Assembly (NCBI GenBank): GCA_023375785.1
Contig: SZWC01003925.1
Location: 133,674-185,203, forward strand
Direction: 5' to 3'
DNA length: 51,530 nucleotides
Source of the DNA: Penium margaritaceum
Lineage: Eukaryota; Streptophyta; Zygnematophyceae; Desmidiales; Peniaceae
The position numbers and the translations under genes are program-made. The notes under the pieces were generated by a model. The model saw nothing but the letters and a program-made list of their open reading frames with translations. It had not been told where the DNA came from and did no database searches. Positions 11,815-20,732 of this stretch are shown here, in pieces (within the stretch, counting starts at the first letter, position 1; each line of letters opens with the position of its first letter).

Positions 11815-12588
11815 CTAGCTGGCATGATGGAGGGCCTCACTCTGATCAGACTCAGAGGATGCAGGGGTGGAGAAGACGCTGCCGAATGCTCGATGGTCAG
11901 GAGAGGAGGGAGAGGCTGCAGCCCTTACTTGTGGGGACTGCCAGAAATGCCACCCAACAAAGTTTGGTGCTGTGTTTGAGGAGAGGATGGTAGTGAGTGA
12001 TCCTGGGACAGAGGGTGAGGACGAGGCCGGGATTGTGTGTGTGGAGCTCGTCACTGTAAGTGGTGTAGAAACTGCACACTCCGATGAGCGCAGGTATCCC
12101 TGCGCTGTGACCAACTCACCCTGGAGACAAGAGGCAGGAAGAGACATATCAACGTGATCTTCCTGAGTAACTGTACGAAGCTCAAAATCTACATCCTTGA
12201 GCACTACCACCACCTCACTGTAAGTGGTGGACAAGGAGTGTACCACTCTACGGAGCACAACCACCTTCATCTCTGCTGCTTGAAGCTGAGTGGCTGTAGA
12301 TGCCATGTTTCGTGAAGCAACATGTCTCAAAATTTCCAAGGACAGAGGCAAAGGGTCATCAAAAGGACGTGGATGCAGGACAACCTTTGAGGTAGGAGGA
12401 GTGCAAGGATCGGAGGTGAAGAGGGATGGTCCTGGTGTAGATGAGAAGGATAGGGATGAGCTGAAAGTTTTCCCAAGGCTGTCGGAGATGTCATCAGGAT
12501 CCCCATCCTGTGAGGCACTGTGCGAGGGTGCTATGGAATCAAACTCAGAACCATCTGGGCTGTGTCCATTACAACCCTCAGCAAGCAT
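11815..12588 (-). CDS. Unknown sense-strand protein of element B, C-terminal part
   Basis: This 257-codon frame lies on the element's sense strand. It is Ser/Thr-rich (residues ~34-60) with a predicted-helical middle: AAEMKVVVLRRVVHSL, then SEVVVVLKDVDF. The AAEM-x-L ... SE-x-VL-x-D pattern recurs in A2 (within 21288-22190), where the frame reads AAEMQMELYLQNL and SEAEFVLCEADI. I do not recognise the family, and there is no zinc knuckle, DSG or YVDD. It is in frame with the Ala/Ser/Thr-rich stretch at 13135-14010, though stops separate them, so it is probably the C-terminus of a larger decayed protein. Confidence 0.45.
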   Translation of the reverse strand: MLAEGCNGHSPDGSEFDSIAPSHSASQDGDPDDISDSLGKTFSSSLSFSSTPGPSLFTSDPCTPPTSKVVLHPRPFDDPLPLSLEILRHVASRNMASTATQLQAAEMKVVVLRRVVHSLSTTYSEVVVVLKDVDFELRTVTQEDHVDMSLPASCLQGELVTAQGYLRSSECAVSTPLTVTSSTHTIPASSSPSVPGSLTTILSSNTAPNFVGWHFWQSPQVRAAASPSSPDHRAFGSVFSTPASSESDQSEALHHAS

Positions 12589-12907
12589 CTAGACCAATGC
12601 ATCCGGTAGTGCATGCAACCACTCCTCTGCATCTGTCAACTCACACTCTCTGGAAATCTGTATGTAATCACTCCTCTCCATGTCCCTAGTGAAGATGCAA
12701 CCTGGTGCATCCTGTGGTGGCGGGATATCATCGGACAATATCCCTCGAATGGTAGCAGCATAAGTCCCTTGTGCACTGATTTAGGAGCAAATATCGTCCT
12801 CCTCAACTCAACATCTAAGAAAAGAAGAACTAGGTTTTGTCAACCTAGTGTAGGGACCTGATACTCTAGTCACTACCAGAGATGGGCAAGACTCTAGTGC
12901 TCCCCCC

Positions 12908-14290
12908 ATGACCTCATGCGTAAGAATGGTGTCTCTATTACCTACTGCAAAATCATTGTCAACTGAGGGAACAGGAGACGCAACTGATACGGCTGATGCA
13001 GCTAAGGCTATTGATGTGGCTGATGCTGGCGATGCAACCGATGCTATTGGTGGAGCTGGTACTGCCAACGTAGCTAATGCCAGAGATGGAGTCGATGTTC
13101 ATACACGTGATGCATCTAGTGCAGGTGGTACTACTCATGTAGCTGGTGCTACTGATGCAGCTACTGCTACTGGTACAGCAGATACAACCGAGGCTGCCTT
13201 TGCTGAAGACAATGTTGATACAGCTGATGTCCCAGAGGGTGATGAACCAAAAGATGTAGTTTTTGTCACTGATGCAGAAGATAAAGCTGATGCAGCATCT
13301 GGAGCAGATGATGATTCTGACGGTACCAACACTGTCCATGCACAGGATCCTGAGGAAGACATCGAACCCAACGATAAAGCTGGTCCATCTGATGAGGATG
13401 ATGTTGTCATTTTGGCCAATGCAATGAGAAGAGCTGATGTGGAAGATGAAGCCATTACAAAGGCACCAGATACAGCTGGTGCAGTCGTGACTAAGGGTGT
13501 AGTAGATGCAGCTGTCACTGATGCTGCTGAGGTACGTGATGCAGATAGAGGTGTCGATGTAATTTGTGATGAAAACATAGAGGAAGAAGCTAACATTGGA
13601 GAGGAAGCTGATGACACAACAATAGTGGAAAATGGAGCAGGTGGTGCTGCTGGTGCGGTTTTCATAGCTGATGCAGCCGATGCTGGAAGAGAAGCAGGTG
13701 CTGTAGGAGAGGCTGATGCCGATGAAGCTGTGGATGTAACAAATGGCACCGATGTTGCGACTGCTGGTGAAGAAGTAGATGGAGTAGGCGGTGCTGTTAG
13801 TACAAATGTCACAACTGATGTAGCTGGTGGTGTAAGCAAAGCAGGTGCCGTGAGAGAGGCTGATGCCGATGAAGACGTGGATGCATTACATGACCTGGAT
13901 GCTACGGCTACTAGTGAAGAAGCGGATGAAGCAGACAAAGCAGCTGGCACTACTGGTGCAACAGGCACAGCTGATGTAGCTGATGCTGATCCTACTAAAC
14001 ATGTAGACACTACAAAGGATGCTACTATTGGCGCTGCAACAGGTGGGGTGGCTGTTGCAGCAAGCGCATCTATACCAGCTAATGAAGCTAATATTGTAGA
14101 TGATGCAGAAAGGGTCGATGTAGACTGTGTGGATGTGTTCGATGCTGCTACTACTGCTAAAGCTGTAGAAGCTACAAAGGATCTTGCTATTGGCGATGCA
14201 ACAACTGGGACAACTGGTGCAGTAAGTGCAGTTGTACGAGCTCATACAACTGGTAGTGTAGAGGATGATGGAAGCGCGAATGTAGATTGA
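12908..14290 (+). other. Long antisense ORF, acidic Ala/Asp/Val/Thr repeat protein
   Basis: A 460-codon frame runs opposite to the element's sense strand. It is built from degenerate GCT-GAT-GCA/GTA triplets, giving Ala-Asp-Ala, Ala-Asp-Val and Asp-Ala-Thr repeats with no Cys-rich motif, signal peptide or membrane segment. Codons of the RNY type keep several frames open on both strands, and an overlapping sense frame (13135-14010) is also open for 291 codons. I treat it as expanded repeat DNA rather than an established gene. Intact length and transcript evidence would be needed to call it real. Confidence 0.3.
13135..14010 (-). pseudogene. Low-complexity Ala/Ser/Thr/Pro segment of the element B sense protein
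   Basis: This 291-codon sense frame has almost only Ala, Ser, Thr, Pro and Val. It is in the same frame as 11815-12588 and lies between that C-terminal region and the conserved N-terminal region at 14440-14863. It may be a repeat-expanded linker of one protein, but it could also be open only because of the triplet repeat. Confidence 0.3.
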
Positions 14291-14863
14291 GTGGATGTGT
14301 GTCATGCTGTTTCTATTAATGTAATTGCTCCAACAGATGTAGTACAAGGTCTTCGTGCTCCATCCTCGGTGCTCACTAGCATAGTCGATGTTGAAGTGGA
14401 CGGATGCACACATCCCCTCAACCAGTGCAACGACAGAAGCCGGTGGAGATGAAGACGTGCCAGAGACAAACCAAACATGACGCGCTGGGCGACGACGATG
14501 TCGTCGAGCAAAAGACTGACTAGGAGGGGGCATGACACCAATGGAGCATAAACTGGAGAGAATATCCATGAACTAGGAAGAAACGTCTACTGCATCTGTA
14601 GAAGGTCCCTCGAAAGAAGAGGAGGATGAGGTTGGCAGGGAATAGGAAGAATCAAATTGATGGGAGAAGAGGTGGTCCCTGACCTGCTGCATCATCTGTT
14701 GTAGACTTTGGAGCTCGGTGTACAGGACCGCCAGAGCGCTGGTGTAAGGAATGGACGAATGAGGTAGATCCGTCTGTTGTGTAGTGTGAGGAAACTCAAG
14801 AGGAGATGACACTGGCGCCAACCGTGGCGCCCATTGCCACAGAAGTGGCAAGCAAACCCACAA
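13886..14863 (-). pseudogene. N-terminal part of the unknown sense protein of element B
   Basis: Two sense frames, 14573-14863 and 13886-14569, are in phase and separated by a single TAG (14573-14575). The first has a helical LQSLQQMMQQVRDHLF segment and a Ser run (SSSSSFEGP). The second has an Arg-rich RRHRRRPARH stretch followed by SGTSSSPPASVVALVEG. A2 has the same order at 22554-23121: a Ser-rich run, RRRQRSTQRARA, then SSASIVVPVEGKC. Shared order in two diverged families argues for a once-functional protein. The family is unknown, and a gag-like role is only a guess from position and basic residues. Confidence 0.45.
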
Positions 14864-14943
14864 AGAGCTGCATCATGTCGTGGGAGAAGATGACCAGACC
14901 TCTGAAGGTCATGGTGGTGAGGATGAAGAACGTTGTGTCCCGG

Positions 14944-15410
14944 CGGTGGAGAGACCGACCACGGGAGCGGCTGGAGAGTAGCATCACTAGAACGAGGAGG
15001 ATACGGAGGAGTGTGAAGAACGTCCTATCTTGGTGGTGACGAGGAGGACCACGGAGAAGGCTGACCAGAGAGTGGGGGTGGTCCGGGCAGAAAGGCGTTA
15101 GGCTGATGACACGTGAAGGCGTGTAGAGAGCCGGCTCCAGTCGGAGTAGAAGCCGTCCACAGAGGAAGCTGGCCAGGGTACCTAGGAGAGAGTGGTGCGA
15201 GATGTCAGGTCATTGTGCCGGTATGCTAGTGACATGGCGGGGCAAAGGAAGCGCTCTCCCCTGGCGGTGTAGAAACCGACCACAAGAGTGACTGCTCAAT
15301 AGCGCCATGAGGTGCCGGTGGTAGGATCATTGTGTCCGGGGAAAACTGGTAAGGAGAATGAGCGTAGGCCAGGATGCCTCCCGTTAGTGTAGAAATCGAC
15401 CATGAGAGCA
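14944..15410. repeat. Degenerate ~120-bp repeat in B
   Basis: A core resembling GTGTAGAAACCGACCAC recurs at about 14944, 15143, 15266 and 15386, with a weaker copy near 15034. The clearest spacings are 120-123 bp. The sense translation gives repeated WSVSTPPG- and WSISTLTG-like peptides. The interval 14870-16040 has no recognisable gene. Confidence 0.4.
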
Positions 15411-16039
15411 CAAAGCCAGGGAGACCACGTGGAGGTGGTCTTGGCTGCGGCCTCAGCAAGTTGGAGGATCGCAGCGTAGGTGAGAGGTGGGAGTAAGAGG
15501 AGTGATCCACCGGCTGATCTACCGAGTTGGAGAGGAGCTAGTGCAGTCTCTAGGTGGTGAAGAAACTGAGGAGAAGAGTGTGAAAAGGTGAGAGGTGCTA
15601 GTTCAGTGTCTAAGTGATGAGGAGAAACATGGACAAGAGCCGAGGGTTTGATCAGCCCAAAAACTATAGGCGTTATGCACGTGAGATGTGCTTGAGTAAA
15701 AATAAGTTTAGAGAAAAATAAAATCAAAGTAGGGATAGGAAGGAAGGCTCCGTTCCCCTTCTTTGTTTTGTAAGAGAAAAGAAGAAAATGAAAACTGAAA
15801 ACTCGATGTTTTATAGAAGATTTCCAAGATTTCCCCCTGGCAATCGGACCACAACAGTTGTTTCGATTTTTTTGATGGATAAGATGGCCGGCTTGAGTCT
15901 AGCCGGTGCCGTCTGAAGAGAACACCACCCTCATAATCGAGTTGGTGTCGTCGCATTCACGCGAAAATCGTGGGTGGACTGCACCAGCCAGGTTGGTGCA
16001 AGCTGTTGACAAAACGACGTCGACGCCCGACGTGAGCAT

Positions 16040-17060
16040 GGCCAGCGCAAAGTGAACCCAGGCTACTGCTGCCACGCTGCTGTGCTGCTAGTGGCAGTGC
16101 GTGGCTGCTACAATAAGCGGTGATAGAAGCCCTTGTGTAGTGCAGAAGTGATGGCGATGGCGACGGAGGTTCTTGCCGGTGCTGCTGTCAGCTAAAAGCA
16201 GCGGGTTACACGCTGGATGCGTAGCGAGTTGCAAAATGTTGTTGTTGCTGCTGGTGGGCGCGCAAGTTGCACAATGCTGCTCCTGCTGTTGCTAGTAACA
16301 GTGCACGCTGCTGAGGTTGCGGGCTGCTATCTGAAAGCGGCTGTTGCCACTGCTGTTGTACACTACACACTACGCAATGTCGCTATCACTGGTTCTACTG
16401 CTGCTGCTGCTGCTGCGCAATACCCAATGCGCAATGCATCCTGCTACTACTGCGTAGTGCTGGAAGCGAGATGCAGCTGCGACTGCTGCTCTATGCTATT
16501 GCGTGCTACTTGCACGTTGCTAGCTGTGCACAGCCGTCTGTGCACCTGAGAAGTGTCGATCAGATTCTACAGCTAGGTGTTGCTAGCCGCTGGAGCGTAG
16601 CTACAAAAATTGCGAAGCAGATTCGCTCGCGGCTGCCACGCTGCACTGGCATGCTACAAGGAGGCCAGTAGCAAGCTGCTTGTACGCTGCCGCTGCCACT
16701 TCCTGCCTGCATGCTACTTGCACGCGCTGTTGCCACAATGCTTGCACGTTGCTTCCTCTTGGCTGCTTCTGCTCTGCATGCACATTTACCACTCACATTC
16801 CTCAGCGAGTTGTTGAGTTGTGGCTCCTCTGTTGCTGTGCAGCAACGACTGCCACTTGTGATGCTCCCGGTTCTGCTACGGCAACACCCGATGTCTTCGA
16901 ATGTCTTCGAATCCCAAAGAAGCCTAAAAACTCAAATCAAGGCTATCCTTGTTGCCGTAGCAGACATGTCCGCTATGCCCCCATTTTGCCTGCGTGGCAC
17001 CACGTTGTGCACCTCCCCTGCAATTCAAACCTGTTCTGCTGCTTTGCTGCTCACACGGCC
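16040..17060 (-). repeat. CTG/CAG-rich leader of element B
   Basis: GCT, GCA and TGC triplets dominate between the interior and the PBS. Near the PBS (16980-17067) the sequence aligns with the A1 and A2 leaders, including the palindrome-like GGCACCACGTTGTGC at 16996-17010. No gene is called here. Open frames are Leu/Ala/Cys-rich artefacts of the triplets. Confidence 0.6.
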
Positions 17061-17067
17061 CCCCTAT

Positions 17068-17079
17068 GCTCTCATACCA
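17068..17079 (-). other. PBS of element B
   Basis: On the minus strand this is TGGTATGAGAGC, one mismatch from the canonical iMet PBS. The LTR TG follows directly at 17080. A2 carries the same variant, linking the two families. Confidence 0.75.
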
Positions 17080-17893
17080 TGCTAAAATGATTCTAGGGCA
17101 TACAGGCCCATGCAGCAAGAGACGTGAGCTCTGATGGTGAGCGGGAGAAATGCAAAGCCAAGATTTAGCTAAGTTTGGAACGAATGAATGAACGATCAAG
17201 GAGAGAGAACAATGAGCCCTGCTGAGGGTTTATGTACTGGGGTCTAGCAGCTAGTCCACCAGGCCCCGTCATCCCCGTCGCACCAAAAGGAACAAACGGG
17301 GAATATGTATGTCATAGAGCATGAAAGCAACAATGGAGGTCTCTTGAGGCACCAGAACAGTCAACCGGATGCCCGGGTCTCGACTGACGGGAAAAAATGC
17401 AATAGATCCCACATGTATCCAAACTCTTCTGTGAAAAAACTGCATCACCGACTAGCCAGGCTAGGCAAGTTTAGGCCTCTCAAAACACCAAAACAGGCCA
17501 CTGGGTGTTTAGGTCTCAGCCACATGCAAACTACACACATCTGTCAAAGGGTCACAAAGACTAGACCAATCAGTGCGGGGTCTCTCAATGTACCGACACA
17601 AACCACTATGCACCCAGGTCTTGACTTGAGAACGAGTGCGCTACCTGTCAAAGACTAAGCGATGTATTTCTATGGGGTCTCCTGAGGTGCCGTTACTAAC
17701 CACCAAGTACCAGGGTCTCGACCACCGAGAGAACTCTACCAAACATGTATGTGTGAACTGAGCTGCTAGAATACCCCATATGCATCACAGAGGGAGTAAG
17801 GTAGCCACTGGAGAACCATCAGCAAACCATCAGCAAGCAAGGAGGCTCTCTCTACACAAAACTACATGACAGCTCAAAGCCCATACACCAATA
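17080..17893 (-). mobile_element. 5' LTR of element B (right)
   Basis: This 814-bp copy of the left LTR has a short duplication around 17820-17845 (ATCAGCAA repeated) and ends ATA where the left copy ends ACA. The covarying units start at 17338, 17474, 17579 and 17676. The third has lost its inner pairing, while the second keeps ACACC/GGTGT with the GGC/GCC outer pair. Confidence 0.85.
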
Positions 17894-17987
17894 GTGCTCA
17901 CACTCTTCTGTACACGAATGGGACAGCGACAACACAAACCATGGGTTCAAAACACACCGGTGCCCATTGTTTCGCTCGTTAGGTCAG

Positions 17988-18085
17988 CAGTGTCCATTGT
18001 AAAAAACGGAAAGACGGCGGTGTCCATAATAAAAAACGGAAAGACAGTGGTGTCCATAGTTGAAAACAAAATGATAGCGTTGCCC
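17988..18085. repeat. 30-bp tandem repeat in the left arm of X
   Basis: Three to four copies of a ~30-bp unit (GTGTCCATTGTAAAAAACGG, then AAAGACGGCG) follow one another. The reverse complement recurs in the right arm at ~18955-19060. Repeats inside inverted arms are typical of fold-back elements. Confidence 0.6.
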
Positions 18086-18266
18086 ATGTTTTTCATTATG
18101 CGAGAAAAAACGGAAAAGGACAAATGTACCCACGTACTCGAAGTCAAACTTTGCCGACTTTGAGGGCGAAGTGGCCGGTGCTAGCACTAGCCTCGCCGAT
18201 GTCATAAGCAACCCTCTCGTGAGTATTGGAGTTTTCAAGTGCCAACTCCAATACTTTTGCGTTTGC

Positions 18267-18789
18267 GTGCGCCGCATCTCGCCCCCCCTCCCCCCCCCAA
18301 ACATCCGACAAACCCCCTACTTGAACTTGGAGGGGGGGGGGGTTGGGTTTTTACTTTTTACTTGCCTAGGTACCTGCTGGACCTCGCTACCGCGAGGCAC
18401 GGCAGATCCCCTTTCTTTTATCACGGCGTGCAGCGCATGTCACAAACCCGCCCTAATATACGAAAAATCCCCTAGTTACACTGAGGGATTTGGGTTTTAT
18501 TTTTCTTACTTGCCCGGGTACCTGCTGAGCCCCGTGGTAGCAGGGCCCGGCAGGCTCCCTTTCTTCTATCACAGCGTGTGCCACATGTCGCACCCCCCCC
18601 CCCCCAATATTATACAAACCCCTTAGTTACATTGGGGGGTTTGGGTTTTCTTTTCTTACTTGCCCGGGCACCTGCTGGGCCCCACGGTAGCGGGCCCCGC
18701 CAGATGCCCTTTCTTCTATCACAGTGTGCGCCGCATCCTACAACATCCCCAAAACCCTCGACAAACCCCCTAGTTAAAATGGGGGGGTT
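18267..18789. repeat. ~150-bp tandem repeat at the centre of X
   Basis: Copies begin at 18267, 18428, 18576 and 18726 (the last partial), each starting GTGCGCCGCAT-like. Within each unit are a C-rich stretch, CCCCCTAGTTAC-like sequence, a G-run, GGGTTTT, TTACTTGCCCGGG, CCTGCTGG and CCCTTTCTTCTATCACAG. Homopolymer runs differ between copies. No coding role is apparent. Confidence 0.75.
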
Positions 18790-18797
18790 GGCACGGT

Positions 18798-18875
18798 CAT
18801 CGCGAGCTTGCAGGAAGGTTTCATCGCAAAACCCCTCTTGCAAGCTCGCGATGAAAGGCGAAGTTCGACTTCGCC
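18798..18875. other. Two consecutive hairpins at the inner edge of X right arm
   Basis: CATCGCGAGCTTGCA (18798-18812) pairs perfectly with 18839-18853 across a 26-nt loop. Immediately after, GGCGAAGT-TCG-ACTTCGCC (18857-18875) forms an 8-bp stem. Confidence 0.65.
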
Positions 18876-19220
18876 CTCGAAGTCAAAATCCATGTGAAAT
18901 CTGTCAAACACATGAAATACATGTCAGTTGTGCCCATTTTTGCTTGCACAATAAAAAACATGGACACCGCTGTCATTTTGTTTCCAACTATGGACAAAGC
19001 TGTCTTTCCGTTCTTTACTATGGACATCGGCGTGTTTCCATTTTCGACTATGGACATTGTTGATCTATCGAGCAAAACGATGAGTTTATCACAACATGGT
19101 GCTTTCAACTATCAAGTGCCCTAAACATTGGTGCTAACTCCCAGGTGTCTAGTCGAGTGCACAAAAATTACTGTTCCGACATAGTAAAGGCGACAAATGA
19201 GTCATTCATGGAGCAATAAT

Positions 19221-19885
19221 TGGAAATATTTAGGGCATGCAGGCCCATGCAAAAGCGAACATGAGCTCTGTGGGTGAGTGCAATGCAAAACGGCAAACAC
19301 TTGGCTAAGTCTGTAATGCATAACATGAAAGAACAAGGAGAAGGTACAAATGAGCCCCTAACGGGCTTACGTAGGGACACCGGCAGCTAGCCGCACCGGG
19401 CCCCGTCACCCCCGCTGAACCCAAACGAGTCAACGGGGAGAACAAATTGCATACACCTTAATAAAAGTCAACGGTGGTCTCCTCGAGGCACCGGAACAGC
19501 TCTCCGAGTGCCCGGGTCCGGCCCACCAAGAGAATACGAGTAGAGTTAGAAAATCTCGGAATCAACGTCCAGACATCACGCATGGCCTTCCAAACATCGG
19601 AAGAACTTATATAGCCACCGGGTCTCCTCGTCACACCGGTAAAGTCCACTAGGAGCGCGGGTCTCAACCCACCTAGAAAACTCTCCTAGCTCCTGACAAG
19701 CCCACAGGGCTGCCAGAATGCATCGACCGCGTCTCGCCGATGCTGTCGTAGGTGTTGGAGAAGTCTCGAGACACTCCGGAGGCCCGTCGTGTTTTCACAC
19801 CCTCCTCTACCATATACCACTAATGTGGGTATATGGGTAATGTATCGGCATCGGACGTGACGGGTGGAAGCCACACAAACCAACA
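19221..19885 (-). mobile_element. 3' LTR of A2 (left)
   Basis: This 665-bp LTR starts TGGAAATATTTAGGG and ends AACCAACA, collinear with A1. Hairpin units are at 19476-19526 (arms GGCAC/GTGCC) and 19621-19673. In the second the pairing seen in A1 (CGCACC/GGTGCG) is broken. Confidence 0.8.
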
Positions 19886-19895
19886 CTGCCCCCGG
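19886..19895 (-). other. Polypurine tract of A2
   Basis: On the minus strand CCGGGGGCAG immediately precedes TGTTGG of the 3' LTR, equivalent to the tract of element B at 11444-11453. Confidence 0.6.
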
Positions 19896-20006
19896 CTGAC
19901 ATGGCCGTCAATACCAAAACACACAAATAAGCTAAGGTACTGAACAACGGCATATGCAAAACCACGGTCTAAACCGGGCGACCACACACATTTGCTGTCC
20001 ATCTAA

Positions 20007-20413
20007 GGTCTCCTCAGAACACCGGCACATCACACCAAGTGTCCGGGTCTAGACCATGAGAAGAGTCATGCACACGCACACAAACCAGGGTAATGTACAT
20101 CATACACATGTCAGATGGCATGAGGGTCTCCTCGTGATACTGGCGGTACTAGTGCCCGGGTCTTGACCACTGCGAGCAATCCAACAGGTGTGTGTATGAC
20201 GACCATAATAGCACAATCAATCAACACACAGGATCATAGGGGGTATCCTTGTAACACGGGTGCAACCTACCATGTGTCCGGGTCTCGACCACTATGAGCA
20301 AACCAGCTAGCATGCACATGCCACACGCAGTATGGCCACACACCAAGACACATGATCACATGGTCTCCTTGTGACACTAGTACAACCAACCAAGTGTCCA
20401 GGTCTCGATCAAC
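20007..20413. repeat. ~118-bp tandem array of hairpin units inside A2
   Basis: Four copies start at 20007, 20125, 20242 and 20362 (spacings 118, 117, 120). Each holds the 51-nt unit running from GGTCTCCT to GGTCTCGACC, plus ~67 bp of variable spacer. Inner arms are ACAC/GTGT in copies 1 and 3 and GACAC/GTGTC in copy 4. Copy 2 is partly broken. The array lies just inside the left LTR, so the unit is not confined to LTRs. Confidence 0.7.
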
Positions 20414-20732
20414 TGAGTGCTACCATACACCTACAGCTATGCAGGCACTTGGCATGAGCCACATAGTGAGTGTTGTAGTATGCTCACAACAGAGCATGGA
20501 CCCCTTGCCATGCATCTCTCATGACGGCGCGTCAGGTCAAGGTCTAAACAACATTCCCCTTGGGCAGATGAACCTGGCGGCGATATCCTCAATGGAGATG
20601 CTGATGTCGTAGCTGAACAAAACCTGGACGATGAATCTTGTGGTCTTTCCATCATGTAGAGATAGCTCCCCATGTCATGTACAAGTTGGCTCCTAGCGTC
20701 AAAGACGAAGTGGTGCCTCCAGCTACGAATCC

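Larger units (their letters stand above)
10651..17893 (-). mobile_element. Complete non-autonomous LTR retrotransposon B
   Basis: The 7,243-bp element begins with TG and is flanked by the 5-bp duplication GTGCT (10646-10650 and 17894-17898). LTRs are at 10651-11443 and 17080-17893. A polypurine tract adjoins the left LTR and a near-perfect iMet PBS adjoins the right one, so it is oriented on the minus strand. The 5.6-kb interior has no gag, protease, integrase or RT motif that I can find. It fits the large non-autonomous LTR class (LARD-like), mobilised in trans. It shares LTR architecture, leader features and sense-strand protein fragments with A2. Confidence 0.85.
17963..19084. mobile_element. 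Fold-back (long inverted repeat) element X
   Basis: The left arm (~17963-18170) is an imperfect reverse complement of the right arm (~18865-19084). For example, the left CCATTGTTTCGCTCGTTAG pairs with the right CTATCGAGCAAAACGATG. Each arm carries a ~30-bp repeat containing GTGTCCAT(A/T)GT and a short A-run. The centre is a ~150-bp tandem array. No transposase frame is seen. It resembles a fold-back or MITE-type DNA element. No target duplication could be fixed because the outer ends are blurred. Confidence 0.6.

Noticed and set aside
11712..12861. Several short plus-strand ORFs over 11712-12861
   Set aside because: They overlap the sense frame 11815-12588, which has a homologue in A2. The plus frames have no counterpart there.
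20007..20413. CRISPR array
   Set aside because: The repeat is degenerate, ~51 nt with ~67-nt spacers, in a eukaryotic retrotransposon, and the same unit occurs in LTRs. There are no cas genes.
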